From Bradyrhizobium sp. AZCC 2176 (GTDB lineage Bacteria > Pseudomonadota > Alphaproteobacteria > Rhizobiales > Xanthobacteraceae), in NCBI RefSeq assembly GCF_036924645.1, contig NZ_JAZHRX010000001.1:4925501-4989500 (forward strand): a DNA stretch of 64,000 nucleotides, written 5' to 3'. Of the stretch, positions 8,401-17,137 are shown in pieces; within the stretch, counting starts at the first letter, position 1; every line of letters begins with the position of its first letter. Below the pieces are notes generated by a model. It did no database searches, had not been told where the DNA came from, and saw only the letters and a program-made list of their open reading frames with translations. Position numbers and translations under genes: made by a program.

Positions 8401-8898
8401 TTACAGACCGAGCCACTCTTCGACCGGCCCCTTGGGAAGCGGGACCAGAAACCAGCGCTCGAAAATGAAATAGGTGACAATGGGCATGCCAAGCGCGACG
8501 GCCAGCACGGTCAGCCAAGGGTACTTGCCGAGCCACCGCATGAACCATCCGATGAAGATGATCGAGGCGAGGTACAGCCCGGTGAACGGCATGGCGCCGA
8601 CATAGATCGCGGTCGGAATGACGACGCTCATGACCTGGCGAAGCTGTCCCCATTCGGCGAACAGCCCGTCATTGTCTTCGCGCAGTCCGTTCCAGAGATT
8701 TATCGCGCTGGAAGCGAGGATGAAGATTCCGATGTAGAATGGAAAGAAGCCGGCGCGCGGGCCTTCCGCGCCCCAGTTGATGCCGGCCTTCACGCTGCCG
8801 ATGATCACGATCACGCCGAAGAGGGCGATCAGCAACGTGATCCCTGCCTCCACCAGCTTGTGGGTGGGGCCGGTCTTGCTCGAGCTGCCTGTTGTCAT
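8401..8898 (-). CDS. tctB: Tripartite tricarboxylate transporter, small permease TctB
   Basis: 165 residues from ATG 8898, which has GGAG at proper spacing; a TTG three bases upstream is too close to it. Four predicted membrane segments (LIALFGVIVIIGS, FYIGIFILASSAI, VMSVVIPTAIYVGAM, LTVLAVALGMPIV) match the TctB pattern. It is the accessory membrane subunit pairing with TctA. It lies between tctC and tctA in one operon. Confidence 0.9.
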   Translation of the reverse strand: MTTGSSSKTGPTHKLVEAGITLLIALFGVIVIIGSVKAGINWGAEGPRAGFFPFYIGIFILASSAINLWNGLREDNDGLFAEWGQLRQVMSVVIPTAIYVGAMPFTGLYLASIIFIGWFMRWLGKYPWLTVLAVALGMPIVTYFIFERWFLVPLPKGPVEEWLGL

Positions 8899-8980
8899 CA
8901 AAACTCCGTGCGAGGCCGGGCCTGCGGTGCCTTAAGGCCCGGCGTCCATGCTGCGATCCCGGTTGCGGTCAACCAGTCGA

Positions 8981-9994
8981 TCAGTTTCCTGCGGCCGCGA
9001 GGAAACCGGCATCCTTCATCAGGACCTGGTGACGCTTTTCCTCGACCTCGACCCACTTGGCATAGTCAGCTCCGGTCAGGAAGGTCGTGTTGAAAGCGCC
9101 GCTCTTCATGAAGTCCTGCCATTCGGGCGTGGCGCGGACCTTCTTGAACAGCTCGATGTAGTATTCGACCTGGTCCTTGGTCGCCCTTGGCGTCATGAAG
9201 ATGCCACGCAGCATCAGATATTCCATGTCGAGACCCTGCGACTTACAGGTCGGAATGTCTTTCCAGCTTTTGCCGTCCGCGATCTGCTCGTCATAGCCCA
9301 TCGGCTGTGCATCGAACACGCAAAGCGGACGCAGCTTGCCGCCGCGCCATTGCGCAACAGCCTCGATCGGGTTGTTGACGGTGGAATCGACGTGGTTGCC
9401 GACGAGCTGGACGGCGACTTCGCCACCGCCTTTGTAGGGAATGTAGGTGAACTTGCCACCGGTGGCCTTCTCGACCGCGACCGTGATGATCTGGTCTTCC
9501 TGCTTCGAGCCGGTGCCGCCCATCTTCATGGAGCCCGCAGGGGCGGCCTTCACCGCATCGACGTACTCTTTCGCTGTCTTGTAGGGCTTGTCGGCGTTCA
9601 CCCAGAGCACGAACTCATCGAGCGCAAGCATCGCTACCGGCGTGAGATCCTTCCAGTTAAACGGGATGCCGGTGGCGAGAGGGGTGGTGAAGAGGTTGGA
9701 GAGCGTGATGATGATCTTGTGCGGGTTGCCGCCCGATGTCTTGAGGTCGAGAAAGCCTTCGCCGCCGGCGCCGCCCGACTTGTTGATGACGACCAATGGC
9801 TGCTTCATCAGACCATGCTTGGTGACGATGCCCTGGATCGTCCGCGCCATCTGATCGGCACCGCCGCCGGTGCCGGCAGGAACGATGAATTCGACGGGCC
9901 GAACCGGCTCCCAGGCAGCGATTGCAGGAACAGAGAATCCAGCCGCGCATAACGCGGCAAATGTCCCCAACGCAGTACGTGCAGCATGCTTCAT
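8981..9994 (-). CDS. tctC: Tripartite tricarboxylate transporter, periplasmic receptor TctC
   Basis: 337 residues from ATG 9994 (GGGAG upstream); the in-frame extension to 10048 lacks a site. The signal peptide (KHAARTALGTFAALCAAGFSVPAIA) is followed by RPVEFIVPAGTGGGADQMAR, the conserved first ligand-binding loop of Bug/TctC receptors. This is the first gene of tctCBA and its product would deliver the substrate to TctAB. A promoter with the locus operator is placed at 10311-10339, leaving a leader of about 300 bases; a closer promoter cannot be excluded. Confidence 0.9.
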   Translation of the reverse strand: MKHAARTALGTFAALCAAGFSVPAIAAWEPVRPVEFIVPAGTGGGADQMARTIQGIVTKHGLMKQPLVVINKSGGAGGEGFLDLKTSGGNPHKIIITLSNLFTTPLATGIPFNWKDLTPVAMLALDEFVLWVNADKPYKTAKEYVDAVKAAPAGSMKMGGTGSKQEDQIITVAVEKATGGKFTYIPYKGGGEVAVQLVGNHVDSTVNNPIEAVAQWRGGKLRPLCVFDAQPMGYDEQIADGKSWKDIPTCKSQGLDMEYLMLRGIFMTPRATKDQVEYYIELFKKVRATPEWQDFMKSGAFNTTFLTGADYAKWVEVEEKRHQVLMKDAGFLAAAGN

Positions 9995-10310
9995 GTAATT
10001 CACTCCCATCCAATTGTTGTTGTGCCGGTCTGTTGCCGGCTTAGTCATTCATCCCGCCCATCAAGGCGTTCTCGCACTCAAGACCGTCACACCGCAACGG
10101 TTCCTTCCATGCAATGATTGCAAGCTCGAATTGTAGGAGGGACCTGCGGGTGCGGCATCCGCTCCTTTCGGCCAATGGTGGAATTGTGAAATGCAGGACG
10201 CGGTGCGCGAGATCGTCTGCGCCTTTCGCCCCATCGCCCTAGCTGTCCTCTTGGACTGCACGGCCCACCTCCCAAAGCGCCCTTGTTTGGTCCGGAACGC
10301 TGCGGAAGGC

Positions 10311-10339
10311 ATATTTGTATGCGATATGCCAGGAAGCAA
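10311..10339 (-). promoter_or_regulatory. Probable tctCBA promoter with embedded GntR-type operator (10315-10331)
   Basis: On the minus strand TTGCTT (10334-10339), a 17-base spacer and AAATAT (10311-10316) form a sigma-70-like promoter. The spacer holds TTGTAT-GCGAT-ATGCCA (plus-strand reading, 10315-10331), which matches 11 of 12 defined operator positions. No coding gene lies between it and tctC. Confidence 0.55.
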
Positions 10340-10354
10340 TTGGATATTGCTTCC
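10332..10354. repeat. 23-bp inverted repeat abutting the tctC operator
   Basis: GGAAGCAAT-TGGAT-ATTGCTTCC, a perfect 9-bp inverted repeat around a 5-base loop, starting immediately after the operator-like palindrome and overlapping the proposed -35. It may be a second operator or a hairpin. It has no T-run on either side, so a terminator is unlikely. Confidence 0.6.
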
Positions 10355-10414
10355 GATCGTCTCCCCGGCTGATTTGTCGCAGACGTTGGTAAAGACGGAC
10401 CGCCGGTTGCAAAC

Positions 10415-10442
10415 AAAAAATGGCCCCGGAAAACCGGGGCCA
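10415..10442 (-). terminator. Strong intrinsic terminator after the 45-residue ORF
   Basis: TGGCCCCGG-AAAA-CCGGGGCCA (10421-10442), a perfect 9-bp GC stem, followed on the minus strand by six T residues (10415-10420). It ends a short transcript starting near 10700 and isolates it from tctC. Confidence 0.88.
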
Positions 10443-10515
10443 TTGGTCCAAATCATCGACGGCCGGATCGTTTGTCTGATCGCGCCGATCGGCAGAAGCC
10501 CTGTATTTTCAGGAC

Positions 10516-10653
10516 TCAGAGGCCGAAACGGGGGAGGTCGCCGTTGCGGATGGCGATGCGGCTGCTGGCGGTCAGCAGGCGGTCGATGGAAGCCATCAGG
10601 CGGCCGAACAGGGTGCTGGAGGGCAGCAAGCCGATGGATGCAGTCTTGGACAT
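10516..10653 (-). CDS. 45-residue protein under oxalate-regulon control
   Basis: ATG 10653 has AAGGGGA 7 bases upstream and the frame ends with TGA at 10516-10518. The product (starting MSKTASIGLLPSSTLFGRL, ending NGDLPRFGL) is basic, with an amphipathic stretch FGRLMASIDRLLTASSRIAI that could lie on a membrane or bind a partner. It loosely recalls short DUF1127-like proteins but is not assigned. It has its own promoter with the locus operator 57 bases upstream and its own terminator, so it forms a separate transcript of about 280 bases. The 100 bases between stop and terminator hold no further frame, so a regulatory RNA role is an alternative. Confidence 0.65.
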   Translation of the reverse strand: MSKTASIGLLPSSTLFGRLMASIDRLLTASSRIAIRNGDLPRFGL

Positions 10654-10704
10654 GTTTGTCCCCTTTCGTCAGTTGCGGAGCAGTTCCGCTTCGTGTCGGG
10701 GAAC

Positions 10705-10733
10705 AGAATATGTATACCAGATGCCAGCTACAA
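10705..10733 (-). promoter_or_regulatory. Promoter of the 45-residue ORF with embedded operator (10710-10726)
   Basis: Minus strand: TTGTAG (10728-10733), exactly 17 bases, then TATTCT (10705-10710). The spacer holds the operator, plus-strand reading ATGTAT-ACCAG-ATGCCA, so the right half is perfect and the left half matches 4 of 6. This is the clearest example of the operator lying between -35 and -10. Confidence 0.72.
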
Positions 10734-10804
10734 CAGGCTTGTTTGCATAGCAGCAATTTCGAGTTTGCATTGCAGCAAAATTAACGAAATTGGCACTCCA
10801 GATC

Positions 10805-10834
10805 GAAAAAGGCCGCCGGAAACCGGCGGCCTTT
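10805..10834 (-). terminator. Intrinsic terminator after frc
   Basis: AAAGGCCGCCGG-AAA-CCGGCGGCCTTT, a 12-bp stem with a 3-base loop, followed on the minus strand by TTTTT. It ends the gntR-oxc-frc transcript 24 bases past the frc stop. Confidence 0.88.
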
Positions 10835-10857
10835 GTACTCCAGAGGACCAGGCGGAT

Positions 10858-12135
10858 TTATTCCGCCGCCTGCTTCCGCGGCGGATCGAGCGCGCCCGAA
10901 TCGTGGATTTCGGCCACCTGGTGGTCGGAGAAGCCGAGAACCTGGCGCAGGATCTCGTCGGTGTGCTCGCCGAGCAGCGGCGAACGCGTCACCTCGCTCG
11001 GTGAATCCGACAGCTTGATCGGATTGCCGACCGAGATGTACTTGCCGCGGGTAGGATGATCGACCTCGACCACGGTGCCGGTGGCGCGCAGCGACTGGTC
11101 CTCGATGATCTCCTTCATTGAAAGGATCGGGCCGCAGGGGATGTCGTCCCTGTTGAGGATTTCCATCGCCTCGAACTTGGTCTTGGTCATCGTCCACTGC
11201 TCGATGCGGGCGAAGATCTCGTTCAGGCGCGACAGCCGGGCGGGCGGCTTGGCGTAGTCCGGATGGGTCTTCCAGCCGGGCTCGCCGATCACGTCGCAGA
11301 TCTTCTCCCACACCGGCGCCTGGGTGATGAAATAGAGGTAGGCGTTCGGATCGGTCTCCCAGCCCTTGCACTTGACGATGCGCCCGGGCTGGCCGCCGCC
11401 GGAATCGTTGCCGGCACGCGGCACGGCATCGCCGAACGGAATGCCCTCGCCGAACTGGCTGTATTCCTTCAGGGGTCCATGGGCGAGGCGCTGCTGGTCG
11501 CGCAGTTTGACGCGCGCCAGATTGAGCACGCCGTCCTGCATCGCAGCCGTAACCTTCTGGCCCTGGCCGGTGACGGTGCGCTGGTAAAGCGCGGTGACGA
11601 TGCCGAGCGCCAGATGCAACCCGGTGCCGCTGTCGCCGATCTGCGCGCCGGTGACCAGCGGCAGCCCGTCGCGGAAGCCGGTGGTCGAGGCCGCGCCGCC
11701 GGTGCACTGCGCGACATTCTCATACACCTTGCAGTCTTCGTACGGCCCGGGGCCAAAACCCTTGATCGAGGCCACGATCATCCTCGGGTTGATGGCGTGG
11801 ATCTTCTCCCAGGGAAAACCCATGCGGTCGAGCACGCCGGGGCCGAAGTTTTCGACCAGAACGTCGCAGGTCTTGATCAGCGCGGTGAGGACTTCCTTGC
11901 CCTTTGGGTTCTTGGTGTCGAGCGTGATCGAGCGCTTGTTGTGGTTGAGCATGGTGAAATACAGGCTGTCCACGTTGGGAATGTCCTGTAGCTGACCGCG
12001 TGTGATGTCGCCGACGCCGGGGCGCTCGACCTTGATCACGTCGGCGCCGAACCAGGCCAGCAATTGCGTGCAGGTCGGACCCGACTGAACGTGGGTGAAA
12101 TCGAGAATGCGAACGCCCGTAAGCGCCTTTGTCAT
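10858..12135 (-). CDS. frc: Formyl-CoA transferase
   Basis: 425 residues, family III CoA-transferase. It moves CoA from formyl-CoA to oxalate, giving oxalyl-CoA and free formate. The start ([31 protein letters not shown]) is the typical CaiB/BaiF N-terminus. D168 in QIGDSGTG corresponds to the catalytic aspartate that forms the acyl-anhydride (Asp169 in Oxalobacter Frc). The flexible glycine loop is seen as GGGQP around 246-250. Residue 48, a tryptophan in Oxalobacter Frc, is glutamine here, which may alter substrate kinetics. It is the last gene of the gntR-oxc-frc operon, 58 bases after oxc, with GGAGCAAAGACG before the ATG. Confidence 0.95.
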   Translation of the reverse strand: MTKALTGVRILDFTHVQSGPTCTQLLAWFGADVIKVERPGVGDITRGQLQDIPNVDSLYFTMLNHNKRSITLDTKNPKGKEVLTALIKTCDVLVENFGPGVLDRMGFPWEKIHAINPRMIVASIKGFGPGPYEDCKVYENVAQCTGGAASTTGFRDGLPLVTGAQIGDSGTGLHLALGIVTALYQRTVTGQGQKVTAAMQDGVLNLARVKLRDQQRLAHGPLKEYSQFGEGIPFGDAVPRAGNDSGGGQPGRIVKCKGWETDPNAYLYFITQAPVWEKICDVIGEPGWKTHPDYAKPPARLSRLNEIFARIEQWTMTKTKFEAMEILNRDDIPCGPILSMKEIIEDQSLRATGTVVEVDHPTRGKYISVGNPIKLSDSPSEVTRSPLLGEHTDEILRQVLGFSDHQVAEIHDSGALDPPRKQAAE

Positions 12136-12193
12136 CGTCTTTGCTCCGTACTGTATCTGTGCTGCGTATGCAGGATGAATGAGTTGAAGTCGG

Positions 12194-13924
12194 TTATTTC
12201 TTCTTCAAAACGCTCTGCGGATTGAGGTTGCCGATGCGGCCGCTCTCGGAACCGGCCGCCGGATCGATCACCGCGTTGATGAGCGTCGGCTTGCCGGAAT
12301 CCATCGCGGCGTTGACGGCCCGCTTCAGCTCGTCGGGGGAGGTGGCGTTAATGCCGACGCCACCGAAGGCTTCCATCATCTTGTCGTAGCGCGAGCCCTT
12401 GACGAACACCGTCGTCGCCGGATCGGAGCCGCCCGCATTGACGTCGGTGCCGCGATAGATACCGTCATTGTTGAAGATGACGATGCAAACCGGAAGCTGG
12501 TAGCGGCAGATGGTTTCGATCTCCATGCCGGAGAAGCCGAACGCCGAGTCACCCTCGATCGCGAGCACCGGCTTGCCGGTTTCGACGGCAGCCGCGATCG
12601 AATAGCCCATGCCGATGCCCATCACGCCCCAGGTGCCGACGTCGAGCCGCTTGCGCGGCTTGTACATGTCGATGACGCCGCGGGCGAGGTCGAGCGTATT
12701 GGCGCCTTCGTTGACCAGGATGGCGTCGGGCCGCTCCTTGATGATGGTGCGCAGTGCGCCGAGAGCGCCGTGATAATCCATCGGCGAGGCGTTGCTCATC
12801 AGCTTCGGGGCCATCTTGGCGACGTTGTCGTCACGCTTCTTGTTGACGGTATTGACCCAGTCCGCCGGCGCGGCGGACCAATTGCCGCCCATGCCTTCGA
12901 GCAGCGCGGACACGCAGGAGCCGATATCGCCGACCACGGGGGCGACGATCTCGACGTTGGAGTCCATTTCCTTCGGCTCGATGTCGATCTGGATGAATTT
13001 CTTCGGGGCATCGCCCCAGGTCTTGCCCTTGCCGTGCGACAGCAGCCAGTTGAGGCGGGCGCCGATCAGCATGACGACGTCGGCGTCCTTCAGCACGGTC
13101 GAGCGCGCGGCTCCCGCCGACTGCGCATGGGTGTCGGGCAGCAGGCCCTTGGCCATGCTCATCTGCAGGAACGGCGCGCCGGTCTTTTCGACGAAGGCGC
13201 GGATCTCGTCGTCGGCCTGCGCATAGGCTGCGCCCTTGCCGAGAATGATGAGGGGCCGTTTCGCGCCCTTGAGCACGTCGAGCGCGCGCTTGACGGCCGA
13301 CGGGGCAGGGATCTGGGCTGGGGCTGCGTCGATCACCTTCACCAGCGATTTCGCGCCGGCAGCCGCATCCATCACCTGGCCGAAAAGCTTTGCCGGCAGG
13401 TCGAGATAAACGCCGCCCGGGCGGCCCGAGACGGCGGCGCGGATCGCGCGCGCCAGACCGATGCCGATGTCGGCGGCGTGCAGCACGCGGAAGGCCGCCT
13501 TGCACAGCGGCTTGGCGACCGCGAGCTGGTCCATTTCTTCATAGTCGCCCTGCTGCAGGTCGACGATCTCGCGTTCGGACGAGCCCGAAATCAGAATCAT
13601 CGGAAAGCAGTTCGTGGTGGCGTGGGCGAGCGCAGTCAGGCCATTGAGGAAACCGGGCGCCGAAACGGTGAGGCAGACACCCGGTTTCTTGGTGAGATAG
13701 CCGGCGATGGAAGCCGCATAGCCGGCGTTCTGCTCGTGGCGGAACGACAATACGCGAATGCCCTCGGCCTGCATCATGCGTCCGAGATCCGTGATCGGGA
13801 TGCCCGGCACACCATAGATGGTGTTGATGCCGTTGAGCTTGAGCGCATCGATGACGAGATGAAAGCCATCCGTCAGCTCCTGCTCGGTGCCCGGTGCTTC
13901 GGACTTGGTCGCGGTATTCAGCAT
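12194..13924 (-). CDS. oxc: Oxalyl-CoA decarboxylase
   Basis: Thiamine-diphosphate enzyme that converts oxalyl-CoA to formyl-CoA and CO2. ATG 13924 is chosen because GGGAG lies 9-10 bases before it; the upstream ATG 13933 directly abuts that site. The cofactor-activating glutamate is in [10 protein letters not shown] (about residue 64). The diphosphate-binding motif GDSAFGFSG...IFNN begins near residue 455. The segment [26 protein letters not shown] is characteristic of Oxc rather than acetolactate synthase, which fits the frc gene downstream. Length 576 is close to the Oxalobacter enzyme (568). Cytoplasmic; second gene of the operon. Confidence 0.95.
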   Translation of the reverse strand: MLNTATKSEAPGTEQELTDGFHLVIDALKLNGINTIYGVPGIPITDLGRMMQAEGIRVLSFRHEQNAGYAASIAGYLTKKPGVCLTVSAPGFLNGLTALAHATTNCFPMILISGSSEREIVDLQQGDYEEMDQLAVAKPLCKAAFRVLHAADIGIGLARAIRAAVSGRPGGVYLDLPAKLFGQVMDAAAGAKSLVKVIDAAPAQIPAPSAVKRALDVLKGAKRPLIILGKGAAYAQADDEIRAFVEKTGAPFLQMSMAKGLLPDTHAQSAGAARSTVLKDADVVMLIGARLNWLLSHGKGKTWGDAPKKFIQIDIEPKEMDSNVEIVAPVVGDIGSCVSALLEGMGGNWSAAPADWVNTVNKKRDDNVAKMAPKLMSNASPMDYHGALGALRTIIKERPDAILVNEGANTLDLARGVIDMYKPRKRLDVGTWGVMGIGMGYSIAAAVETGKPVLAIEGDSAFGFSGMEIETICRYQLPVCIVIFNNDGIYRGTDVNAGGSDPATTVFVKGSRYDKMMEAFGGVGINATSPDELKRAVNAAMDSGKPTLINAVIDPAAGSESGRIGNLNPQSVLKKK

Positions 13925-14001
13925 GGGCTTCATCTCCCTGATCGTTCCCTGATCGTTTTGGTTCGGACGAGTTTTCGTCGTCTTCTGGTGCGAAGTTACG
14001 T

Positions 14002-14733
14002 TTAGCTAAAAAGTTCCTGCCCGTGCGCTTCGACGTAGGCGGCAAGTCCCAGCGTGTGATCGCGCGCGCGCTTTTCGGCGAGTTCAGTGTCGCGTGCTTC
14101 CAGCGCTTCGATGATGCCGAGATGCTCGGGCAGCGAGGTCGCGGTGCGATCTTTCCGGCCGATGGTCAGTTGCCGGTAGCCGCGCACGTGCAAGAGGATG
14201 TCATTGGTCATATCGACCAGCACCGGCGACTCGGACAGCGAGATTAGCGCCTGATGGAAGGCGATATTGGCCTTGGAGTATTCCTCGATATGATCCTGCG
14301 GCAGGCGATCCTTGCCAAAATCCTTGAAGAAATCGCGGAGCGCCGTGATGTCCTTCTTGCGCGCGGTGGTCGTGATCAGGCGTGCGGCCATGCTCTCGAG
14401 CGCGGCCCAGGCGCGGATCATGTCGACGATCTCGGTCTTGGTACGGCGGACCACGACGATGCCACGGCGCGGCACGGTTTTGACGAAACCGTCCTGTTCC
14501 AGCATCGCGATGGCTTCGCGGATAGGGGTACGGCTGACGCCGAGGCGTTCGGACAGCGCGCGCTCGTCGAGCATCACCTGCTCGGGCGTCGCATAGATGT
14601 CCATCTTGAGAATAGCTTCCTTCAAGGCCTCGTAAGCCTTGTTCTTGAAGCTCGTCTCGGGCGCAATCCGGACGATTGCAATATCTGCCTCAGCCATGAC
14701 AGGCGGCGCCTTGGTTTGTTTACGTGCGGGCAC
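14002..14733 (-). CDS. GntR-family regulator (FCD type) of the oxalate locus
   Basis: 243 residues with GTG start at 14733 and GGGAGGAG 7 bases upstream. A winged helix-turn-helix at about 54-97 ([21 protein letters not shown] ... RRGIVVV) is followed by an all-helical FCD ligand domain with the metal-binding type histidine in [12 protein letters not shown] regulators usually sense small carboxylates or their CoA esters and bind palindromes. It is the first gene of gntR-oxc-frc, divergent from the acyl-CoA ligase. The same palindrome in front of both units and of four others makes it the likely regulator of all, including itself. Whether oxalate, oxalyl-CoA or another compound is the ligand is unknown. 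Confidence 0.9.
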   Translation of the reverse strand: MPARKQTKAPPVMAEADIAIVRIAPETSFKNKAYEALKEAILKMDIYATPEQVMLDERALSERLGVSRTPIREAIAMLEQDGFVKTVPRRGIVVVRRTKTEIVDMIRAWAALESMAARLITTTARKKDITALRDFFKDFGKDRLPQDHIEEYSKANIAFHQALISLSESPVLVDMTNDILLHVRGYRQLTIGRKDRTATSLPEHLGIIEALEARDTELAEKRARDHTLGLAAYVEAHGQELFS

Positions 14734-14793
14734 GACTCGTCTCCTCCCTGTTTTGGAGACGTCTTCTTAGCAGAAGAAACACCCGAATATTTT

Positions 14794-14810
14794 TGGCATA
14801 CCAAATACCA
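14794..14810 (-). promoter_or_regulatory. GntR-type operator in the gntR-oxc-frc promoter
   Basis: TGGCAT-ACCAA-ATACCA, 61 bases upstream of the regulator start. On the minus strand a consensus TTGACA (14814-14819) ends three bases before it. Consistent with autoregulation of the operon. Confidence 0.78.
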
Positions 14811-14858
14811 CCATGTCAAGATGCCCGTGTTTTCGCTGTTTCTGCGCGATAGTTTGTC

Positions 14859-14891
14859 TTGACAATCTGATCTCTGGCATACCAAATGCCA
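14859..14891 (+). promoter_or_regulatory. Promoter region of the acyl-CoA ligase with perfect operator (14875-14891)
   Basis: TTGACA at 14859-14864 is followed by TGGCAT-ACCAA-ATGCCA at 14875-14891, a perfect palindrome that covers the place where the -10 should be. The start codon is 26 bases further. Here the operator begins 10 bases after the -35, unlike the minus-strand sites where the gap is one to three. Confidence 0.75.
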
Positions 14892-14916
14892 TAAAACTAG
14901 CCCCAGGAGGAAGCCA

Positions 14917-17082
14917 ATGTCAAATACTGCAGATGCGGCCCGCAAGATCGCCGAGCCCAGCGCCCACGAGGCTGTCCGCCGGGTGCTCGATACGGTGAAA
15001 GCCGAGAAGCGCACCAGCCTCACCGCGCCGGAAGGCAAGCTGGTGTGCGATGCCTATGGCATCCCGGTTCCGAAGGAAGGCGTGGCAAAGTCCGCAGCCG
15101 AAGCTGCCAAGCTCGCAACCGGCATGGGCTTCCCAGTGGTGATGAAGATCGTATCGCCCGACATTCTCCACAAGACGGAAGCCGGCGGCGTCGTGGTTGG
15201 CGTCAAGACCGCGACTGAAGCGGAAAAGACCTACGAGACTATTCTCGCCAACGCCAAGAAATATAAGGCCGACGCCAAGATCGAGGGCATCCAGGTCCAG
15301 CAGATGCTGGCCGGCGGCACCGAGGTCATTGTCGGCTCGATCACCGACGGCTCGTTCGGCAAGCTGGTGGCGTTCGGCCTCGGCGGCGTGCTGGTCGAAG
15401 TGCTGAAAGACATTACCTTCCGCCTCGCACCTGCGACCAAGGACGATGCGCTGTCGATGCTCGACGGCATCCAGGCCCATGACATGCTGAAGGGCGTGCG
15501 CGGCGGCGATCCGGTCAGCCGCGACGCGCTGGCGGACGTCATCGTCAAGGTATCGCAGCTCGTCAGCGACTTCCCCGAAATCGTCGAGCTCGACCTCAAC
15601 CCGGTGTTTGCCACCAAGAAGGACGCGATCGCCGCCGACGTGCGCATCGTCGTCGACTTCGACTACAAGCCGCGCCCGGCGCCGCGTCCGACCGAGGAAA
15701 TCGTCACGGCGATGAACCGCATCATGCAGCCGAATGGCGTTGCCGTGATCGGCGCTTCCGCCGAGGACGGCAAGATCGGCAACTCCGTGATGAAGAACCT
15801 GATCAACGGCGGCTACAAGGGCGAGATCTATCCGATCCACCCGAAGGCCGCCGACATCCTGGGCTACAAGGCCTACAAGAGCGTCAAGGACGTGCCCGGC
15901 GTGATCGACACGGCGGTGTTTGCGATCCCCGCAAAATTCGTCGCCGGCGCCTTGGCCGAATGCGGCGAGAAGAAAATTCCGGGCGCGGTCCTGATTCCCT
16001 CGGGCTTTGCCGAAGCGGGCGCGCCTGAACTGCAGGCCGAGATCGTCGAGGTCGGCAAGAAGTACAATATCCGCCTGATGGGGCCGAACATCTACGGCTT
16101 CTATTATACCCCGGCCAATCTCTGCGCGACGTTCTGCACCGCCTACGACGTCAAGGGTTCGGCAGCGCTGTCGTCGCAGTCCGGCGGCATCGGCATGGCG
16201 ATCATCGGCTTCTCGCGCTCGGCCAAGATGGGCGTTTCCGCGATCGTCGGCCTCGGCAACAAGTCCGATATCGACGAGGACGATCTGCTCGCCTTCTTCG
16301 AACAGGATCCGAACACTGCGATCATCGCGCAGCACTGCGAGGACTTGAAGGACGGCCGCGCCTTTGCGGAAGCTGCCAAGCGCGTCTCCAAGAAGAAGCC
16401 GGTGGTCGTGCTGAAGGCGGGGCGTACCTCGGCCGGCGCCAAGGCGGCCTCGTCGCATACCGGCGCGCTCGCCGGCAACGACAAGATCTATGAGGACGTG
16501 CTCGCTCAGTCCGGCGTGATCCGCGCCCGGTCCCTGCGGCAATTGCTCGAATTCGCACGTGGCGTGCCGGTGCTGCCGACGCCGAAGGGCGAGAACGTAC
16601 TGATCATCACCGGCGCCGGCGGCTCCGGCGTGCTGCTGTCGGACTCGGTTGTGGATAACGGCCTGTCGCTGATGACGATGCCGCCGGACCTCGACGCCGC
16701 GTTCCGCAAATTCATCCCGCCGTTCGGCGCGGCCGGAAATCCTGTGGATATCACCGGCGGCGAGCCGCCGATCACCTACGTCAACACGGTCAAGCTCGGC
16801 CTGTCGGATGAGCGGATTCATTCGCTGATCCTCGGCTACTGGCACACGATCGTGACCCCGCCGATGGTGTTCGCCCGCAACATGGTCGAGGTGAAGAAGG
16901 AGATGGAGGCCAAGGGCTTTGTGAAGCCGATCGTCGCCTCGCTCGCCGGCGACGTCGAGGTCGAGGAAGCCGCCGAATATCTCTACCAGAACGGCATCCC
17001 GGCCTATGCCTATTCGACCGAACTGCCGGTCGAGGTGCTGGGCGCCAAGTACAAGTGGGCGCGCGGCGCGGGCCTGCTCTGA
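14917..17082 (+). CDS. Acyl-CoA synthetase, NDP-forming (beta-alpha fusion); candidate oxalate-CoA ligase
   Basis: 721 residues. The N-terminal part (about 20-245) is an ATP-grasp/beta domain (FPVVMKIVSPDILHKTEAGGV, later ELDLNPVF). Then come a CoA-binding Rossmann domain (GVAVIGASAEDGKIGNSVMKNL, from about 265) and the ligase domain with SSQSGGIGMA and the phospho-histidine motif SSHTGALAG (His514). The beta part precedes the alpha part, the reverse of Pat-type fusions. The enzyme would make an acyl-CoA from acid, CoA and ATP, giving ADP and phosphate. Its divergent position from gntR-oxc-frc and its perfect operator suggest oxalate, formate or a derivative as substrate; this would start the Frc cycle. 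RBS AGGAGG lies at 14905-14910, and a terminator follows. Confidence 0.88.
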   Translation: MSNTADAARKIAEPSAHEAVRRVLDTVKAEKRTSLTAPEGKLVCDAYGIPVPKEGVAKSAAEAAKLATGMGFPVVMKIVSPDILHKTEAGGVVVGVKTATEAEKTYETILANAKKYKADAKIEGIQVQQMLAGGTEVIVGSITDGSFGKLVAFGLGGVLVEVLKDITFRLAPATKDDALSMLDGIQAHDMLKGVRGGDPVSRDALADVIVKVSQLVSDFPEIVELDLNPVFATKKDAIAADVRIVVDFDYKPRPAPRPTEEIVTAMNRIMQPNGVAVIGASAEDGKIGNSVMKNLINGGYKGEIYPIHPKAADILGYKAYKSVKDVPGVIDTAVFAIPAKFVAGALAECGEKKIPGAVLIPSGFAEAGAPELQAEIVEVGKKYNIRLMGPNIYGFYYTPANLCATFCTAYDVKGSAALSSQSGGIGMAIIGFSRSAKMGVSAIVGLGNKSDIDEDDLLAFFEQDPNTAIIAQHCEDLKDGRAFAEAAKRVSKKKPVVVLKAGRTSAGAKAASSHTGALAGNDKIYEDVLAQSGVIRARSLRQLLEFARGVPVLPTPKGENVLIITGAGGSGVLLSDSVVDNGLSLMTMPPDLDAAFRKFIPPFGAAGNPVDITGGEPPITYVNTVKLGLSDERIHSLILGYWHTIVTPPMVFARNMVEVKKEMEAKGFVKPIVASLAGDVEVEEAAEYLYQNGIPAYAYSTELPVEVLGAKYKWARGAGLL

Positions 17083-17095
17083 TCTTATCAACGAT

Positions 17096-17134
17096 AAATG
17101 CCGCTCCCGAGACTATCCGGAGCGGCATTTCTCT
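17096..17134 (+). terminator. Terminator after the acyl-CoA ligase
   Basis: AAATGCCGCTCC (17096-17107) pairs perfectly with GGAGCGGCATTT (17119-17130) around an 11-base loop and is followed by CTCT. The A/T end of the stem supplies the short T-run, so it could work in both directions. Confidence 0.75.
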
Positions 17135-17137
17135 AGG

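Noticed and set aside
14920..17091. 723-codon open frame on the minus strand opposite the acyl-CoA ligase
   Set aside because: It mirrors the ligase exactly; its Arg/His/Asp/Gly-rich translation has no domain and arises from high GC at third positions of the real gene.
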